Of a DNA stretch of 64,000 bases, positions 1-11,412 are shown in pieces. The first letter of the stretch is position 1. Every line of letters begins with the position of its first letter. Source of the DNA: Lutraria lutraria. Lineage: Eukaryota; Mollusca; Bivalvia; Venerida; Mactridae. The stretch lies in NCBI GenBank assembly GCA_964023205.1, contig OZ026845.1, positions 1,870,001-1,934,000 of the forward strand. The letters are read 5' to 3'. The translations under genes and the position numbers were made by a program. The notes under the pieces were generated by a model. It saw only the letters and a list, made by a program, of their open reading frames with translations, made no database searches and was not told the DNA's origin.

Positions 1-131
1 TGCCTAGTATTGTTTGGCATTTGATAAACATTTATGTCCCTGTTGCCTTTTTTTGCACTCCTTTCTGTCGCCATCTAACCTTGAATGAGCATTAACTGTT
101 GACTTCAATAAAAATGATGGTTGGGTTTATA

Positions 132-312
132 TAGACAAACCTGTGTTAGTGTCCACCTCCCAATAATGGCAACGCTGTGAATAAAAGCCATTCTTAAAAA
201 TAACATTATTGATTATTTAAAACAAAATGACCTCCAAATAAAGGCTACCTGTCTATAAAGACCACATTATACATTTCCCGAGGGTGACCTTTGTTCACAG
301 GTTTGACCGTAG
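132..312. mobile_element. MITE family B copy
   Basis: About 180 bp with terminal inverted repeats close to ACAGTCAAACCTGTG, ending in the mirror form ..CACAGGTTTGACCGT. The inside carries the family's repeated AAAGGCCACCTGT-like words. Other copies lie near 13850, 14504, 32095, 37957, 42079 and 46335. Confidence 0.7.
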
Positions 313-951
313 TATGTTGATCATTATTTTCTTCCTAAAAGCCGACAATGGTTGTAACATAAATAATGACATTATATTTTGGTTATCTCTTAACATGCAT
401 TGTATTTAATAAACATTAGGTTTATGTATAAATAACTGGTATTGTTGCATGATATTTCATGGCATATAAATAATACACTAAAACTAATAATATAAGTAGC
501 TTGTGTCAAGGACACAATAGATATATAAATGTTAATTTTACATATTAGTTTTATAGTTATTTTTATAACTTATAAATCATGTTGTTATAGAATTTGTATG
601 TACTGAGCATTGATAAGTTTTCACAACAGGATCTTTTATATATATATATTGGTTTAGATAACTTAAATATAGCATAACTATTTCTAATAGGCTAACCAAA
701 TACAACTCATGGACTAAGTGTGGGTTGACATAAAATGATTCTATTTCTATTCTAAATCTGATTTGTGTTAGTTTTGCCACTAAACCAACATTCAAAATGT
801 TTATACAAAACAAACAAACAATTTCATATTGATGTTTTAAATCAAGATGCCCTTAGTGCAGGAATCAAAGTGATCATTTGTTTATATTTACCTATGAACA
901 TTTGTAACGGTTCAACTGCAAGTTGATAATCATATATTAAGTATATACAGT

Positions 952-1190
952 CATGTATTATATGTATATTGTACATATATACCAGTATATACATGTATTA
1001 TATGTATATTGTACATATATACCGGTATATACATGTATTATATGTATATTGTACATATATACCGGTATATACATGTATTATATGTATATTGTACATATAT
1101 ACCGGTATATACATGTATTATATGTATATTGTACATATATACCAGTATATACATGTATTATATGTATATTGTACATATATACCGGTATAA
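952..1190. repeat. 40-bp tandem array, about 6 copies
   Basis: The period is 40 bp, with a core of TATGTATATTGTACATATAT followed by ACCGGTATATACATGTATTA. Copies differ mainly at one site (ACCGGT or ACCAGT). Overlapping open frames here only reflect the repeat (tyrosine/isoleucine-rich) and are not genes. Confidence 0.9.
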
Positions 1191-2433
1191 ATACAATGTA
1201 ATATCAAGTTTCACAATAGAAAATTCTCATTTTTCTCTTATAATTCTCTTCGTCTAAGTTTGCTCTGAAAAATTCTGTTGTGTAAAAATTAATGCAATGT
1301 TCAGTATTGCGTATCAGTATTTATAAAGTTCATGTAACCTCTATATGTCTACATTGTAGGATACATGAGAAAGCAGGTATCAAGATAGACCTTTCTCTCT
1401 CAACTATTTGTCTGTTATTGTGATATACAAACTATTTGTTAAAGTAATTGCAATGACTTGTCATGTCATAGTGAATAATAAACTTGTCATAAATTGTATT
1501 GCCCTTTTTGTAGTCTCATGTATTTTGTTTTTCCAATTTATTCAAACAAGTCTTTATAATGTTTGTATTCATTGAAAAATTCAATACTAGTATCTGACAA
1601 GATGAGAAAGTTAACATTTGTAGAGTGGATAAGATGTGTTTTTTTAAAACACAAGCCCCCATCACCTTGACCTTTGACCTGAAAATGCAAAAGCATGTGG
1701 AGGTTGTCATGAAGAACCTAATCTTATGAAATTTGATGATTGTAGGTGGAAGCTTTTTGATTTTATAGGCAAGGTTAACAATCAGACAAACAGGCTTAAA
1801 AACAAAATGCCCTCGATCTATACAAGGGCATAAAAACATTCGACTGTCAGGTCATGAAGTTGCGCCAACAGCTAAGGTCATATGGCAATTTATCTAGCTT
1901 ATATTGTGAGTATACAAGCATCGCTGGACAGCTTCCCTACAAGTGAATGCTTTTTTAGATCTGGGTATGTTCAGTAATAAATGAACACAACAGTTTACAT
2001 AAAATATATTATTCTGTGCAACAAGAATTCATCAAATTGAGTAACATATTAAGCAAAAGTACAGCATAAAACTATGTTGTTCACGACCTGCTTCAATCAT
2101 CCTAATAAAATAATACAACAAATGTATGTAATATTCAATTTAACAACAATTTCAATACAAGTAACAATGCAAAAATAAAACCCTGTATACATATCTGGTT
2201 AATTTCACAGAGCATAATTATTAAGTTATTAACATGCAATTATAAAACAAGTTAACTTCAAGTCTAATAAATTATAAAGTCTACAATAAGCTGTCTAATC
2301 AATTTTATGAATTAATGAAAACATTGTGATGTAAGCTAAATTTATACATAAGGTTGCAGTGAGGAAATGACAAACACCAGCATCTGTTAACAGCTTATCA
2401 CAAATACTCCCAATCATTTCAAAATTCCAAAAT

Positions 2434-2551
2434 AATCAAAAGTACTGAAAGTACTCATGGAAACTAAACTCATATAGACCTGCATTGCAACATGGCACGG
2501 GAACTTGCTTAACAATTGCGTGGCAGATATAGAAAAACATAGTACTTTTCA
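2434..2551. mobile_element. Partial family C element
   Basis: Shares AGTACTCATGGAAACT, then an 'acttgca..caacatg..acgggaac' block and '..aacatagtactt', with copies near 19148, 50221 and (reversed) 55446. The second half is missing here. Confidence 0.55.
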
Positions 2552-4040
2552 AAAATTGAGTCATGTAGAAATTAGACCCTGTGAAATGCTTACTTCAAGA
2601 AATCTCGAAACATACCAGCATAATAAATACAGTTTTTATCATAAACATACATAAACAATGTGTTATACAAAGCCAAATTCAAAACCATAACAAGAATATT
2701 GCACATAAAAATCAGAAACTGTTAAGTATCAGGGACCACAAAGGAAATGAATGAAAATTGATCCCTTTTTAGTGTCATATGGTTCTGATGAACTTGGCAT
2801 ATGACATTTTATTTAATATTCAAATTACCCTAGCTTTATTCATACTGAAATTAGTATTATTAACATTGTAAGATTAGGAAATTACCAGGCTAGCCTATCA
2901 TAAATCTAAAAAAAACTGAGAATTTTCTCACATTGAACATTTCTAAATATCAGACAGTTAGACTGTAAATGGTAGAATGTTTGATGAGTTTATTATAAGC
3001 ACTATCCAAAGGTAAGGCATGAACAAAGAAGAACATGTGAACCTACCACTAGTATTTGATTGTGATCCAAATTACACAGCAGTACATAAAAAGCCCTCTA
3101 TAATAACAATAATAGCACAAGTCATATGAAACAAAATCACCAAATACATGTAAATAAAAACAATATACTAGTACATGTACAGTCAACTCTCGTTAGCATG
3201 AAACTTTTGGGACTGCTGAAACACTTTGAGTAATGAAAATTTGACGTGAACTTCAAGAGGCTGATTTGGCATATTTCGAGAGAATAACAAGGGTTTTAAA
3301 AATGACTGTGTAATATTTCCTAGCATGAATAAACTATAGATGACAACAAACATTTATTCCTTCACTCAATATGTAACCATGGATTTTCTTGTCTTTCCTG
3401 GATTTATTGTCACATCAAAAATTTAGATAAAAGGTTGCTAGATAAGCTATAGAGTTCTATAGTCCAACTTGGAATAATTCTTACTATGAAATACACAACC
3501 TAATATACAAACATGATAAGGCTTCAATCTTCAAACAAAACATAAAACATTAAAGTAAATCACACAGAAATTACAAGCATACAGGAGGCCTTATGGACCT
3601 AGCCACAAAGCACTACATACAATCCAGTATGCTACATAGAAGCAGCAGTCAGACAGCAAAAACATGTTAAAGACTAAAGATGTTACATTGCCGGAAAAGT
3701 CAAATGAGTAAAAAATGAAGAATTAATAAAAGAAAAACAATGGCACATAGGTAACATATTAATCACCCATTTATAGATCTGACTTGGTTAAGTCATTACT
3801 CCACATATCCTGTTATACACATGATTTGGTCAAATGTACCCCAACTGTGAACCCTTAATAGTAAGAGTATACATTAGATATTTAACACTCTGTCTGATTC
3901 ACGTAGCATACTATAGCATTAAATCATTCATAAATGAAGCCTCCTACACATTTGTCCTGAAACTTTGGTGATGGCGATATGATTATAAGTTTGTAGATAA
4001 TAAAGGCGACCCAATGTATAAGAAATACAGAGATCGTTCC

Positions 4041-7000
4041 TTACTCCCCACTGTTACTAGGTCTATCTGTATCCTGGGACATATATTTGCTGCTGTACTG
4101 AGTATCATCAAAGGCTTTCAAATGTATCTATAAATAAAAATAAAATACTTCAAAATATTAATACAATGTTAAAACTTGAATACAGGGGTTTGATAAACGG
4201 GATGGCAAAAAAGAGGAGTCATTGAGCTCAAGATATGGGGCCACTAGCCCCTGCCCCAATGGTCCTAGAGAAGATAAAAAATGTGGAAATCCACTGTTCT
4301 ATTGAAAAAATCACACCCCTGCATGGATACTGTAGTTCCAAACACCAAGATAAAATAATCAAATTTACAGCGTGAACATTGGTACTACATAACTCATGAC
4401 AAGAACCAATAATTCACTACTTTAAGGCATATAAAATGTTTGTTTCTAGTTACAAACTGACCTCCCTGTGACCCTGGATTGTTTATTAAGTCTTAGGAAC
4501 AGAACATCTACTTTTTCTACTTGATTTCAAGAGTCAAAAAAGCCCCATCTTATCTACCCTGTATCTAATGAGCATGCAACCAGAAAACTAGAGCTGTCAC
4601 AGAGGTGACTAATAGCCCCGCCGCCACTTGACACTAAGAATGTGATAGTACACTATACGACTAAGTTCAAGGGGACATAACTCTGTAATGAGTGGATCAC
4701 TGGGCATGAAAATTGTGTCTTGCACATCTACCGGTACAATTAATATTGATAATATATTTCAAGTTTCAATTCCATCCCTTGAAAAATGTGGAAGTAGTTC
4801 GCTCCACAAACTAAGACTGCCATTGTACACTATATGGCCAAGTTCAAGGGCACATAACTCTGGAATGAGTGAATGCTGGGAATGAAAATTGTGTCTTGCA
4901 CATCTACACTTCATGGTGATTACATATTTCAAGTTTCAATGCAACTGCTTAAAGAATGTGAAAGTTGTTCGCTCCACAAACTTTTGATATTTTATGCGGA
5001 CGGACGGATGGACCGACAGACTGACTCATTCGTTTGCAGGGGTATAATAAACATTTGTTTTTGCAACTAATCATGTGTCAGAATGTCAAATATATGACTA
5101 GATTAACTTATTTCATCCCAAACAGCCTAAAAACTGACAACAAGTGATCACAGATTTCATACATACAATAATTACCTGTATAAATATATTCACTTCCAAA
5201 CTTCTGCTCAAATAAGGAAAGTTTCCACCATTTTTTAGATGAGCACGTTTTGCGTTAGGGTAACATTTGTACATTTCCTCTCGAACTTCTTGCGACAAGG
5301 CACAGTCATCAAAGACCTAAAATAGTAATAAATACTCTACTTGGTTTTCGTTTTATTAAATTGAAAACACATTTGCATTCATGAAAGTAGAATTGGAGGA
5401 CCAGTCACAATTGAATTTGTTTGATTCCTTATATGGTAACGCTCAGAATTTGTGCAATAGTTTAGAGCAACAAAACTTAAACTCTTTCTGCTAATACTTA
5501 CGTTTACACCCCATTGTACGCTGAATAACTGCAAGAAAGTGTATACAAAAATGTATTTGTTTGTTCCACTTTTGAAAAACCTGATGTTTATCCTTTCACA
5601 GAAAGTTCATTTTTAATAAATGGTACGCACATACTTAATAGAATTATTCAGCTATTATAAGGTATTCTGATCAAATGTTATAATCTATCATAATAAAAAT
5701 AACTCACATCCATAATAGTTATTTCAACACCAGCTAACTTTTGTGGTTCTACGTAACAATTCATACAGTTGAGTGTCAAGCGTGAAGCCAACTCTTGCTG
5801 CGACAGACCATCCAACTGAAGACAAAATTGATTTAAAAAATAATCATGTGTGAGGGTGTACTAATATAGAATTTGCATGGTTAAAATTAGCATACAGTAT
5901 GTAAGCTATAAGAAGCAGTCAGTTGTTATTGGTTACCAGCACATTAAAGATTAGGAAAACAAAAACTAGAAATGTGTCCAGAGGACATGAATGCCCCGCT
6001 GAAAGCTAAGTAAACAAGAGGGCCAAGATGGCCCTATATCGCTCACATGACAATCACTGTTCACTCATTAAAACATTGTTTTGAACCGATGACCTAGTTT
6101 TTGACCCCAGGCGACCTATGTTCGAATTTGTCTTACATATCATTAAGACAAACAGTCTGACTAGGTTTGGTGAAGATACGATCAAAATTTGACATCTACA
6201 GTGTTAATAAGGTTTTCCTAAGATTTGACCTTGAGACCTGGTTTTTGACCCTAGGTGACCCATATTTGAACTTGTCCTTAATATCATTAAGACAAACAAT
6301 CTGACAAGGTTTGGCCAAGATCCAATCAAAACCATGACATTTAGAGCTTTTACAAGATTTTTACCTAAGATTTGACCTTGTGACCCAGTTTTTGAACCCG
6401 GCTGACCCATGTTCATCCTTGACCCACATATCATTGAGGCAAACATTTTGACAAGGTTTGGTGAAGATCCAATTAAAACTGTGACATCTACAGTGTTAAC
6501 AAAGTTTTCCTAAGATTTGACCTGGTGACCTAGTTATTGACCCCAGATGACCCATATTTATACTTGACCGTTATATCATTAAAACAAACGATTTGACAAA
6601 GTTTGGTGAAGATCCAATAATAACTGTGAAATCTACAGTGTTAACATGGTTTTTTTTTAAGATTTGACCTAGCGACCTAGTATTTTACCCAAGATGACCC
6701 ATGTTCGAACTCGTCCAAGATATTATGAAGACAAACATTCTGACAAGGTTTCATGATCATCCAATCAAAACAGTGACTTCTAGAGTGTTCACAAGGTTTT
6801 CCAGCAATTTGCCATGTTGACCTAATTTTACTACAGAAATTATCCATTTTCAAACTTGACCTACATATTATTAAAATAAACATTCTGACAAAGTTTCATG
6901 AAGATAAATTCAAAACAGTGATTTCTAAAGTGTTCCCTTATTTGGCCCTGGTGACCTAGTTTTTGACCCCAAATGGCCCAATATCGAATTCGTCCGAGAT

Positions 7001-10000
7001 TTTGTTGATATTAACGTTCTGACCCTGTTTTGCTAAAATTGAGCCAAAAATGTGGCCCCTAGTGTGGTCACAACAAAAAGTTTGACGACGCACGACGCCG
7101 GACGGAGAGTGATCCTAATAGCTCACTTTGTCACTTTGTGACATGTGAGCTAAAAAGAGGCCATGACAATTATACAGTCATCATAACAATCAATTCATAT
7201 CATAAAATTAATACATTAATATTAACTCACTTTTTCTACCATAAAGTCTATAGAATCTGCAATTTCTGGATCTGTGAGGCTTCTATCAAAATTTCCCATA
7301 ACCATCTTCTTCAAGAATAATGCTGGCATCATCCAGAATCTGTATAAATATAGCCACAAGTTCATCACCAATTTGTCATCAACCCTCAACTACATAATGG
7401 TCAAATTTCTGTTACTGTATACCTCTTTAAATTGGCGGGGCTAAATTTGGCGGTTTTTTTGGAAATTTAAATATTGGCGGTGGTCAAGAATTGGCGATTT
7501 CTTAAAAATCCGACAAAATAAAACCATCTATTGTCCGCCACCGCTAAAATTAAACCAATGTGACCTATATTTTATTTTGCTTTACATCTTTAAATGTTCT
7601 TTGTTTGTAAACATGTTCGCACCTTCCGTATACTTGTACAATGCCCTTTTCTTATTGTGATATACATCGTTAATAGTATCCCTTTGTTATAAAAATTGCA
7701 AACGCCGTCGAAGATTAGCACCTTTTATTAACAAATGGTAATGGTTTGCTTGTCTGTCCATATCACTTAGCTTTTTTTGTTGATAACGACTATTTTTATA
7801 TGCCATTTTATGTATATGTACAAAAGTATAACTTATTTGCATTTATTTGCATATTTAACCACTGATTAATTATTTTAAGCTTAAGTCAAAATATTTTTTT
7901 TGCTATTATTAGTGGTGTCATACATCTGCGGTGTGAATTATTGGTGGGGTTTTAGATTGGCTGAAACCTATCAACCGCCAAAATAGCAAACATTAAACCA
8001 CCGCCAAAATTTCAATGTATACAGTATATCTGGTGGTATTGGTAGGGACATAATTATTACTACACAAGATACTTTTAACATACTTTTACTGATACCATCA
8101 ATGAGACATGCTGGTGGCTTATAATGATTGACTAGAATATGAGTTTTTACAGACAAACACAACAATAACTAACACCTGCAGACCATCAAAAAATGTTCAC
8201 AATCCACTTACTTTCTGGCCAACCCTCTGAAAAGTTATAAAAATTACTTAATAACTTTCAGACAAACCTTCTGTAAGTTAAAATTACTTAACAATAGCTT
8301 TCTGACCAACCCTCTGTAAGATCAACTTGTCAACTTACGTAGGAGCAGAATTTGTCTGCTGGAATATACTTGTTTCGTAAAAGGAATTGCACAAAATAAG
8401 GGAGGCTACTCTGGGAGTCTTGTGTGTATATTCTGCAAACTTTTGAGCCAGGAACCCTCCTAATGAAGCACCAAATAAATGAACCTGTACAATAAAAATG
8501 TCAAATAAAGTGAAATTAGAAACATTCAAATTTGAACACAGAAAACATCTAAGTAGGCTATCATGTCATTAGATACAGTATCATCACAAACATGACATTG
8601 TACTTTGAAGTTAATAATCTTTATTATTTTAAAAAAATAGTCAAAGTTAAGATATTTAGATTACAGTGCAACCACTCCAAAGCAACACCCCTTTTTGAGA
8701 AGCAAAATCATGTCATTATTGAGAGGTTGTTGATCTGGGGAGGTTTAATTAAAAGTAGAATAGTGCTGTTGTTGCAGGGAGGTTGTTGCTCTAACGAGGG
8801 CCGCTACTGTACTGTTGTACTGTATTAGTTTTTTTTATTTCTTTTGTAATATGGTCACACAGAACTTGAGTTCAATGTGGTCTTTCAGCTTTCAGAAAAT
8901 GGTTGCGACTAAGTCTTGACCAGAAATCCTGTTCTCATTGCTTGTTATGACACTTACTTTATCTAGCTGTAAATGATCCAACAACCTCTTGAAGCCCTCA
9001 CAAAACTCCTTCATAGTCCAATATATTGGAAACTCAACCTGTGGGGGAGATAGCAAAATAACATTATGAGTAAATAAAATATTAAATTAGAATAATATAA
9101 ACTTTTCATAAGTTTCAACAAGACACTATCAGGTAAATCATTAAACCTAATTAGTACTTGAATACAATGCAGTTACATATTTCTGTTTTAGTTTTCATGC
9201 CAATTGCACATTCACGTAAGATTCTTGAAATTCTTGACATATTAAAGATGCTATAACAGAAAAAAGCATTTTCTTTTAAATGACAACTTCATCAGTTAGA
9301 TTAGTGAGCAATTATAGTTGAATACTACACAGAACATGTTGAACCATGCTGCTAATTATAACTAGAGCACATGCAAATTATCAAATCGTTAAATAATGGA
9401 AGTTTACTTATAATTACAAATAATCTACAATAACAAATTGTTTAACTGTTTACTGGCATGATAAAGTGAAGATATAATCTTCCTCATGCACATAATTTTC
9501 CTGATAATAAATGACTTAGTTGAAAAATGAGGAGTTTCGACTAACAGCCATCACTCTTATCCCTGCTGTAGACAATGAAAGTAACTGTCTATAGAATACA
9601 TCTGCAGAACCGCTAGCTGGTGGAAGACATATCAAAGGACATTTAACTTGACGAGGACCTGTGTCATACAATATCCATTCTTTTTTGTCATCATCATCTA
9701 CGATAAGCTGCAAAAAATAAACAAAACAATTAGAAAATGTAATCATCCACTTTATTCATTTAAAAAAAAAAATAGGAAATAATTTCAATCAGGAAAGGTC
9801 TAAAACTCAATTTTTTAGCAAAAAATTAATATATTGAAACTATGTAATTTCATCCTTTATAGAAGAAGTTTTTGAACTAATTCCTTAAAGCACCAGCCCA
9901 AACTATTTGTGGGCTATTGAAAGTAGATAATTTAGCACAAACAATAATTTTGTTAGACTGAATAGAAATTTACTAAGCCCAGGCCTGGTCTAGTGTGTTA

Positions 10001-11075
10001 GCATGTACTGTTACAGATTCATACATACATATGCAAGCTTTTTCTCAGATAAAATTAACTCAACCTAAATCAGCAGAAAATTCAAAATTTTACTTTTTTC
10101 TGTGGTACTGAGCTCCTAAAGCTCTGATATTCCTGGGAGGTGTGTATTTCACTCATGTTAAAACATTTAAGTCTTCATAGTGTCTGTAAAAGAGAAAATG
10201 TTTTCAGAGATTTAAATTTATAGGTCTGTTGTTCGTTAAAGGATTTAAACAGACTAGCAATAAATTAGGATATCTTAGCCAGCTGCATATTTATTTTACA
10301 TAAGTACTGACATACTGACTCCCCCCCCCCCCCTACTTTAGAGAAGATTCACCCAACTTTAATTACCTGTAATAGGAGGAGGAAAACAATGCAAAGCAGA
10401 AGGTCGTGGGGTCGAGCCCCGCAGTGGGTACATTATTTTCCTCCTATTACACTATAAATACCATACTAGCTGCCATATTCCTCCTCTTTTTTTTCAAAGT
10501 AATTATTTGCGACAACCACAGACTCTTTAGACTAACCCAGTCTTCGCATAACCCAAGCCTTAGGATTCCAAGGCTAACTCTCACATTCACGGCAACAAAT
10601 ATAACGGGATCAAGGAGGAAAAACAATTCACCCAATGCTGGGTTTGCAATGAATCAGCGACCTACTCACAAGTCAGATGCTCTACCAACTGAGCTGATTG
10701 GGCTGTTAACATTACATTTAATTAATAAATACCAATAATATAGTGTCCAACCACACTGTTGCAGACAATATATTTTACATGTTTACATTCATGATTAAAA
10801 AATTTGACTCTATCAAACACTAAGTATTATTGCCATCTCATCCTGACTGTGAATACATAAATTTGCTAATGTTCAAGCCTTTAAACTCTGAGTTCATTTC
10901 TTATCTTTAGAAACATCAATCGATCAAAATAATGTTGGTAATTTAATCAGAACGAACTGAGTTTTCCACCCTCCCCCCACCCACCTACCGAAACATGAAT
11001 GTTACGCAGCCGATTTAAGGTGCTATCCGGAAATGTCACACGGTCTATTTCGGTAAATGTAATCACTACATTCAT
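4041..11075 (-). CDS. SPG21: Maspardin, alpha/beta-hydrolase-fold protein (SPG21)
   Basis: Eight coding exons on the minus strand: 11075-10989, 9707-9546, 9038-8958, 8484-8339, 7339-7231, 5815-5708, 5316-5176, 4127-4041. All introns are GT-AG and phases join exactly, giving 306 residues (human maspardin has 308). Seen in the translation: the IVDDDD block (from residue 31), [40 protein letters not shown] with Ser117 in the nucleophile-elbow position, LILCNSF, and [15 protein letters not shown] near the C-terminus. These match maspardin closely. The start is the first ATG after an in-frame stop; the 28 residues before IVDDDD differ from vertebrates, so the start is less certain than the rest. 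The family is an endosomal/cytosolic adaptor whose human loss causes Mast syndrome (SPG21 paraplegia). The C-terminal tail after the last conserved block is short (28 codons). The introns carry an inverted 1.1-kb repeat, a 0.6-kb TIR element and a MITE. Confidence 0.96.
4446..4588. mobile_element. Family D repeat copy
   Basis: Starts with 'gtttctagttac', continues through 'ggaacagaacatctactttt' and 'aaaagccccatctta', and ends 'aatgagcatgcaaccag'. Same element as at 12952-13105 and, reversed, 29640-29832, 33000-33215 and 34690-34795. Lies between the SPG21 stop exon and exon 7. Confidence 0.5.
4588..5062 (+). mobile_element. Modular non-autonomous element, two internal units
   Basis: The left end reads AACTAGAGCTGTCAC then AGGTGACTAATAGCCCCG. 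Two internal copies of about 190 bp each carry 'aagttcaaggg.acataactctg.aatgagtg' and 'gttcgctccacaaact'. The right end carries GCGGACGGACGG and then GGGGTATAATAAAC. It sits in the last SPG21 intron. The same design recurs at 16981 and 31535, so a non-autonomous transposon superfamily is inferred. Confidence 0.6.
6012..7155 (-). mobile_element. 1.1-kb interspersed repeat, copy 1
   Basis: Runs from CAAGAGGGCCAAGATGGCCC to the stem-forming AGCTCACTTTGTCACTTTGTGACATGTGAGCT (given as a motif spanning 7119-7151). Inside are about seven tandem units of 140-150 bp, each with 'gacctagtttttgacccc..gacccat' and a 'ctacagtgttaacaa' block. A highly similar copy lies in the opposite orientation at 52852-54017; translations of both share long identical stretches in one frame, which only reflects repeat identity. 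It lies within SPG21 introns 5'-to-exon 6. Confidence 0.85.
7413..8026. mobile_element. TIR element with TACTGTATAC ends
   Basis: Starts TACTGTATACCTCTTTAAAT and ends with the mirror ..ATGTATACAGTA. Within each end the words ATTGGCGG/TTTGGCGG (and CCGCCAAAAT on the other side) repeat, forming subterminal inverted repeats. There is no transposase frame in the 600-bp interior, so it is non-autonomous. It sits in the SPG21 intron between exons 4 and 5. Confidence 0.7.
8663..8825. mobile_element. MITE family A copy
   Basis: Starts ACAGTGCAACCACTCC and ends ..GTTGTACTGT. Inside are 'gagaggttgttg', 'gcagggaggttgttgctc' and 'agggccgct', the family core. Five copies occur in the window (16246, 30140, 35632, 51896). 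Confidence 0.75.
10372..10450 (-). mobile_element. SINE-like fragment with tRNA B-box
   Basis: Flanked by TAATAGGAGGAGGAAAA on the left and TTTTCCTCCTATTA on the right. On the plus strand it includes GGGGTCGAGCCCCG, a B-box-like word. The reverse complement resembles the start of the segment at 23686-23800, so both belong to one tRNA-related repeat family. Confidence 0.45.
10605..10705 (-). mobile_element. tRNA-derived SINE fragment
   Basis: Read on the minus strand it contains TCAGCTCAGTTGGTAGAGC, a near-canonical tRNA A-box, followed by 'atctgacttgtgagtaggtcgctgattc', a degenerate B-box region. It lacks a complete cloverleaf, so it is called a SINE head and not a tRNA gene. It lies in SPG21 intron 1. 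Confidence 0.55.
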
Positions 11076-11412
11076 AATTGAAGCAATTTTCGAGAATTAA
11101 CGGCCTTACCTCATGCAAAGTGTTTATTTTAATAATATTTACTGAAAGATAGGCGACTTTCCAGGAAGTAAACACAAATATCGTACCTGACGTGATTTCA
11201 CGAGTTTTCATTAACAGTTAGATGAAGGCAAAGAGATTCCGAATACATTGCTATGATACATTCGACGCATTAGAAGTTCATTCCCGCCACAAGTCAAATT
11301 TATAGCCGGAATTTCAGGAAAATAATCAAATTGATTCCGGTGGAAGGCTCGCCGAGTTTAAGATAACAGAAAACTACTACATTTAACTAGATTTAAACCA
11401 AGAAGACAAGAA
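11076..11412. promoter_or_regulatory. Divergent promoter region of SPG21 and ODF3-like gene
   Basis: 337 bp separate the two start codons, so both 5' UTRs and promoters must lie here unless there are upstream non-coding exons. No TATA box or convincing RFX X-box was seen; a weak X-box-like stretch ATTGCTATGATAC occurs near 11248. Shared use is inferred from geometry only. Confidence 0.55.

Larger units (their letters stand above)
1..4040. other. Non-coding stretch left of the SPG21 stop codon
   Basis: No exon was recognised. It holds a family B MITE (132-312), a 40-bp tandem array (about 952-1190), a partial family C element (2434-2551) and a decayed repeat at 1640-1830. Much of 2.0-4.0 kb may be the 3' UTR of SPG21, read leftwards; several AATAAA hexamers exist on the minus strand (e.g. 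near 2830 and 3405) and none can be singled out. Confidence 0.6.

Noticed and set aside
953..1257. Overlapping frames rich in Tyr/Ile (about 80 codons)
   Set aside because: They are translations of a 40-bp tandem repeat, not genes.
1516..1839. 107-codon minus-strand frame
   Set aside because: No recognisable domain; part overlaps a decayed repeat with 'cttgacctttgacctgaaaa'.
6677..6883. Frame whose protein nearly equals one at 53176-53382
   Set aside because: Both lie within copies of the same interspersed repeat; identity comes from the repeat and other frames are equally similar.
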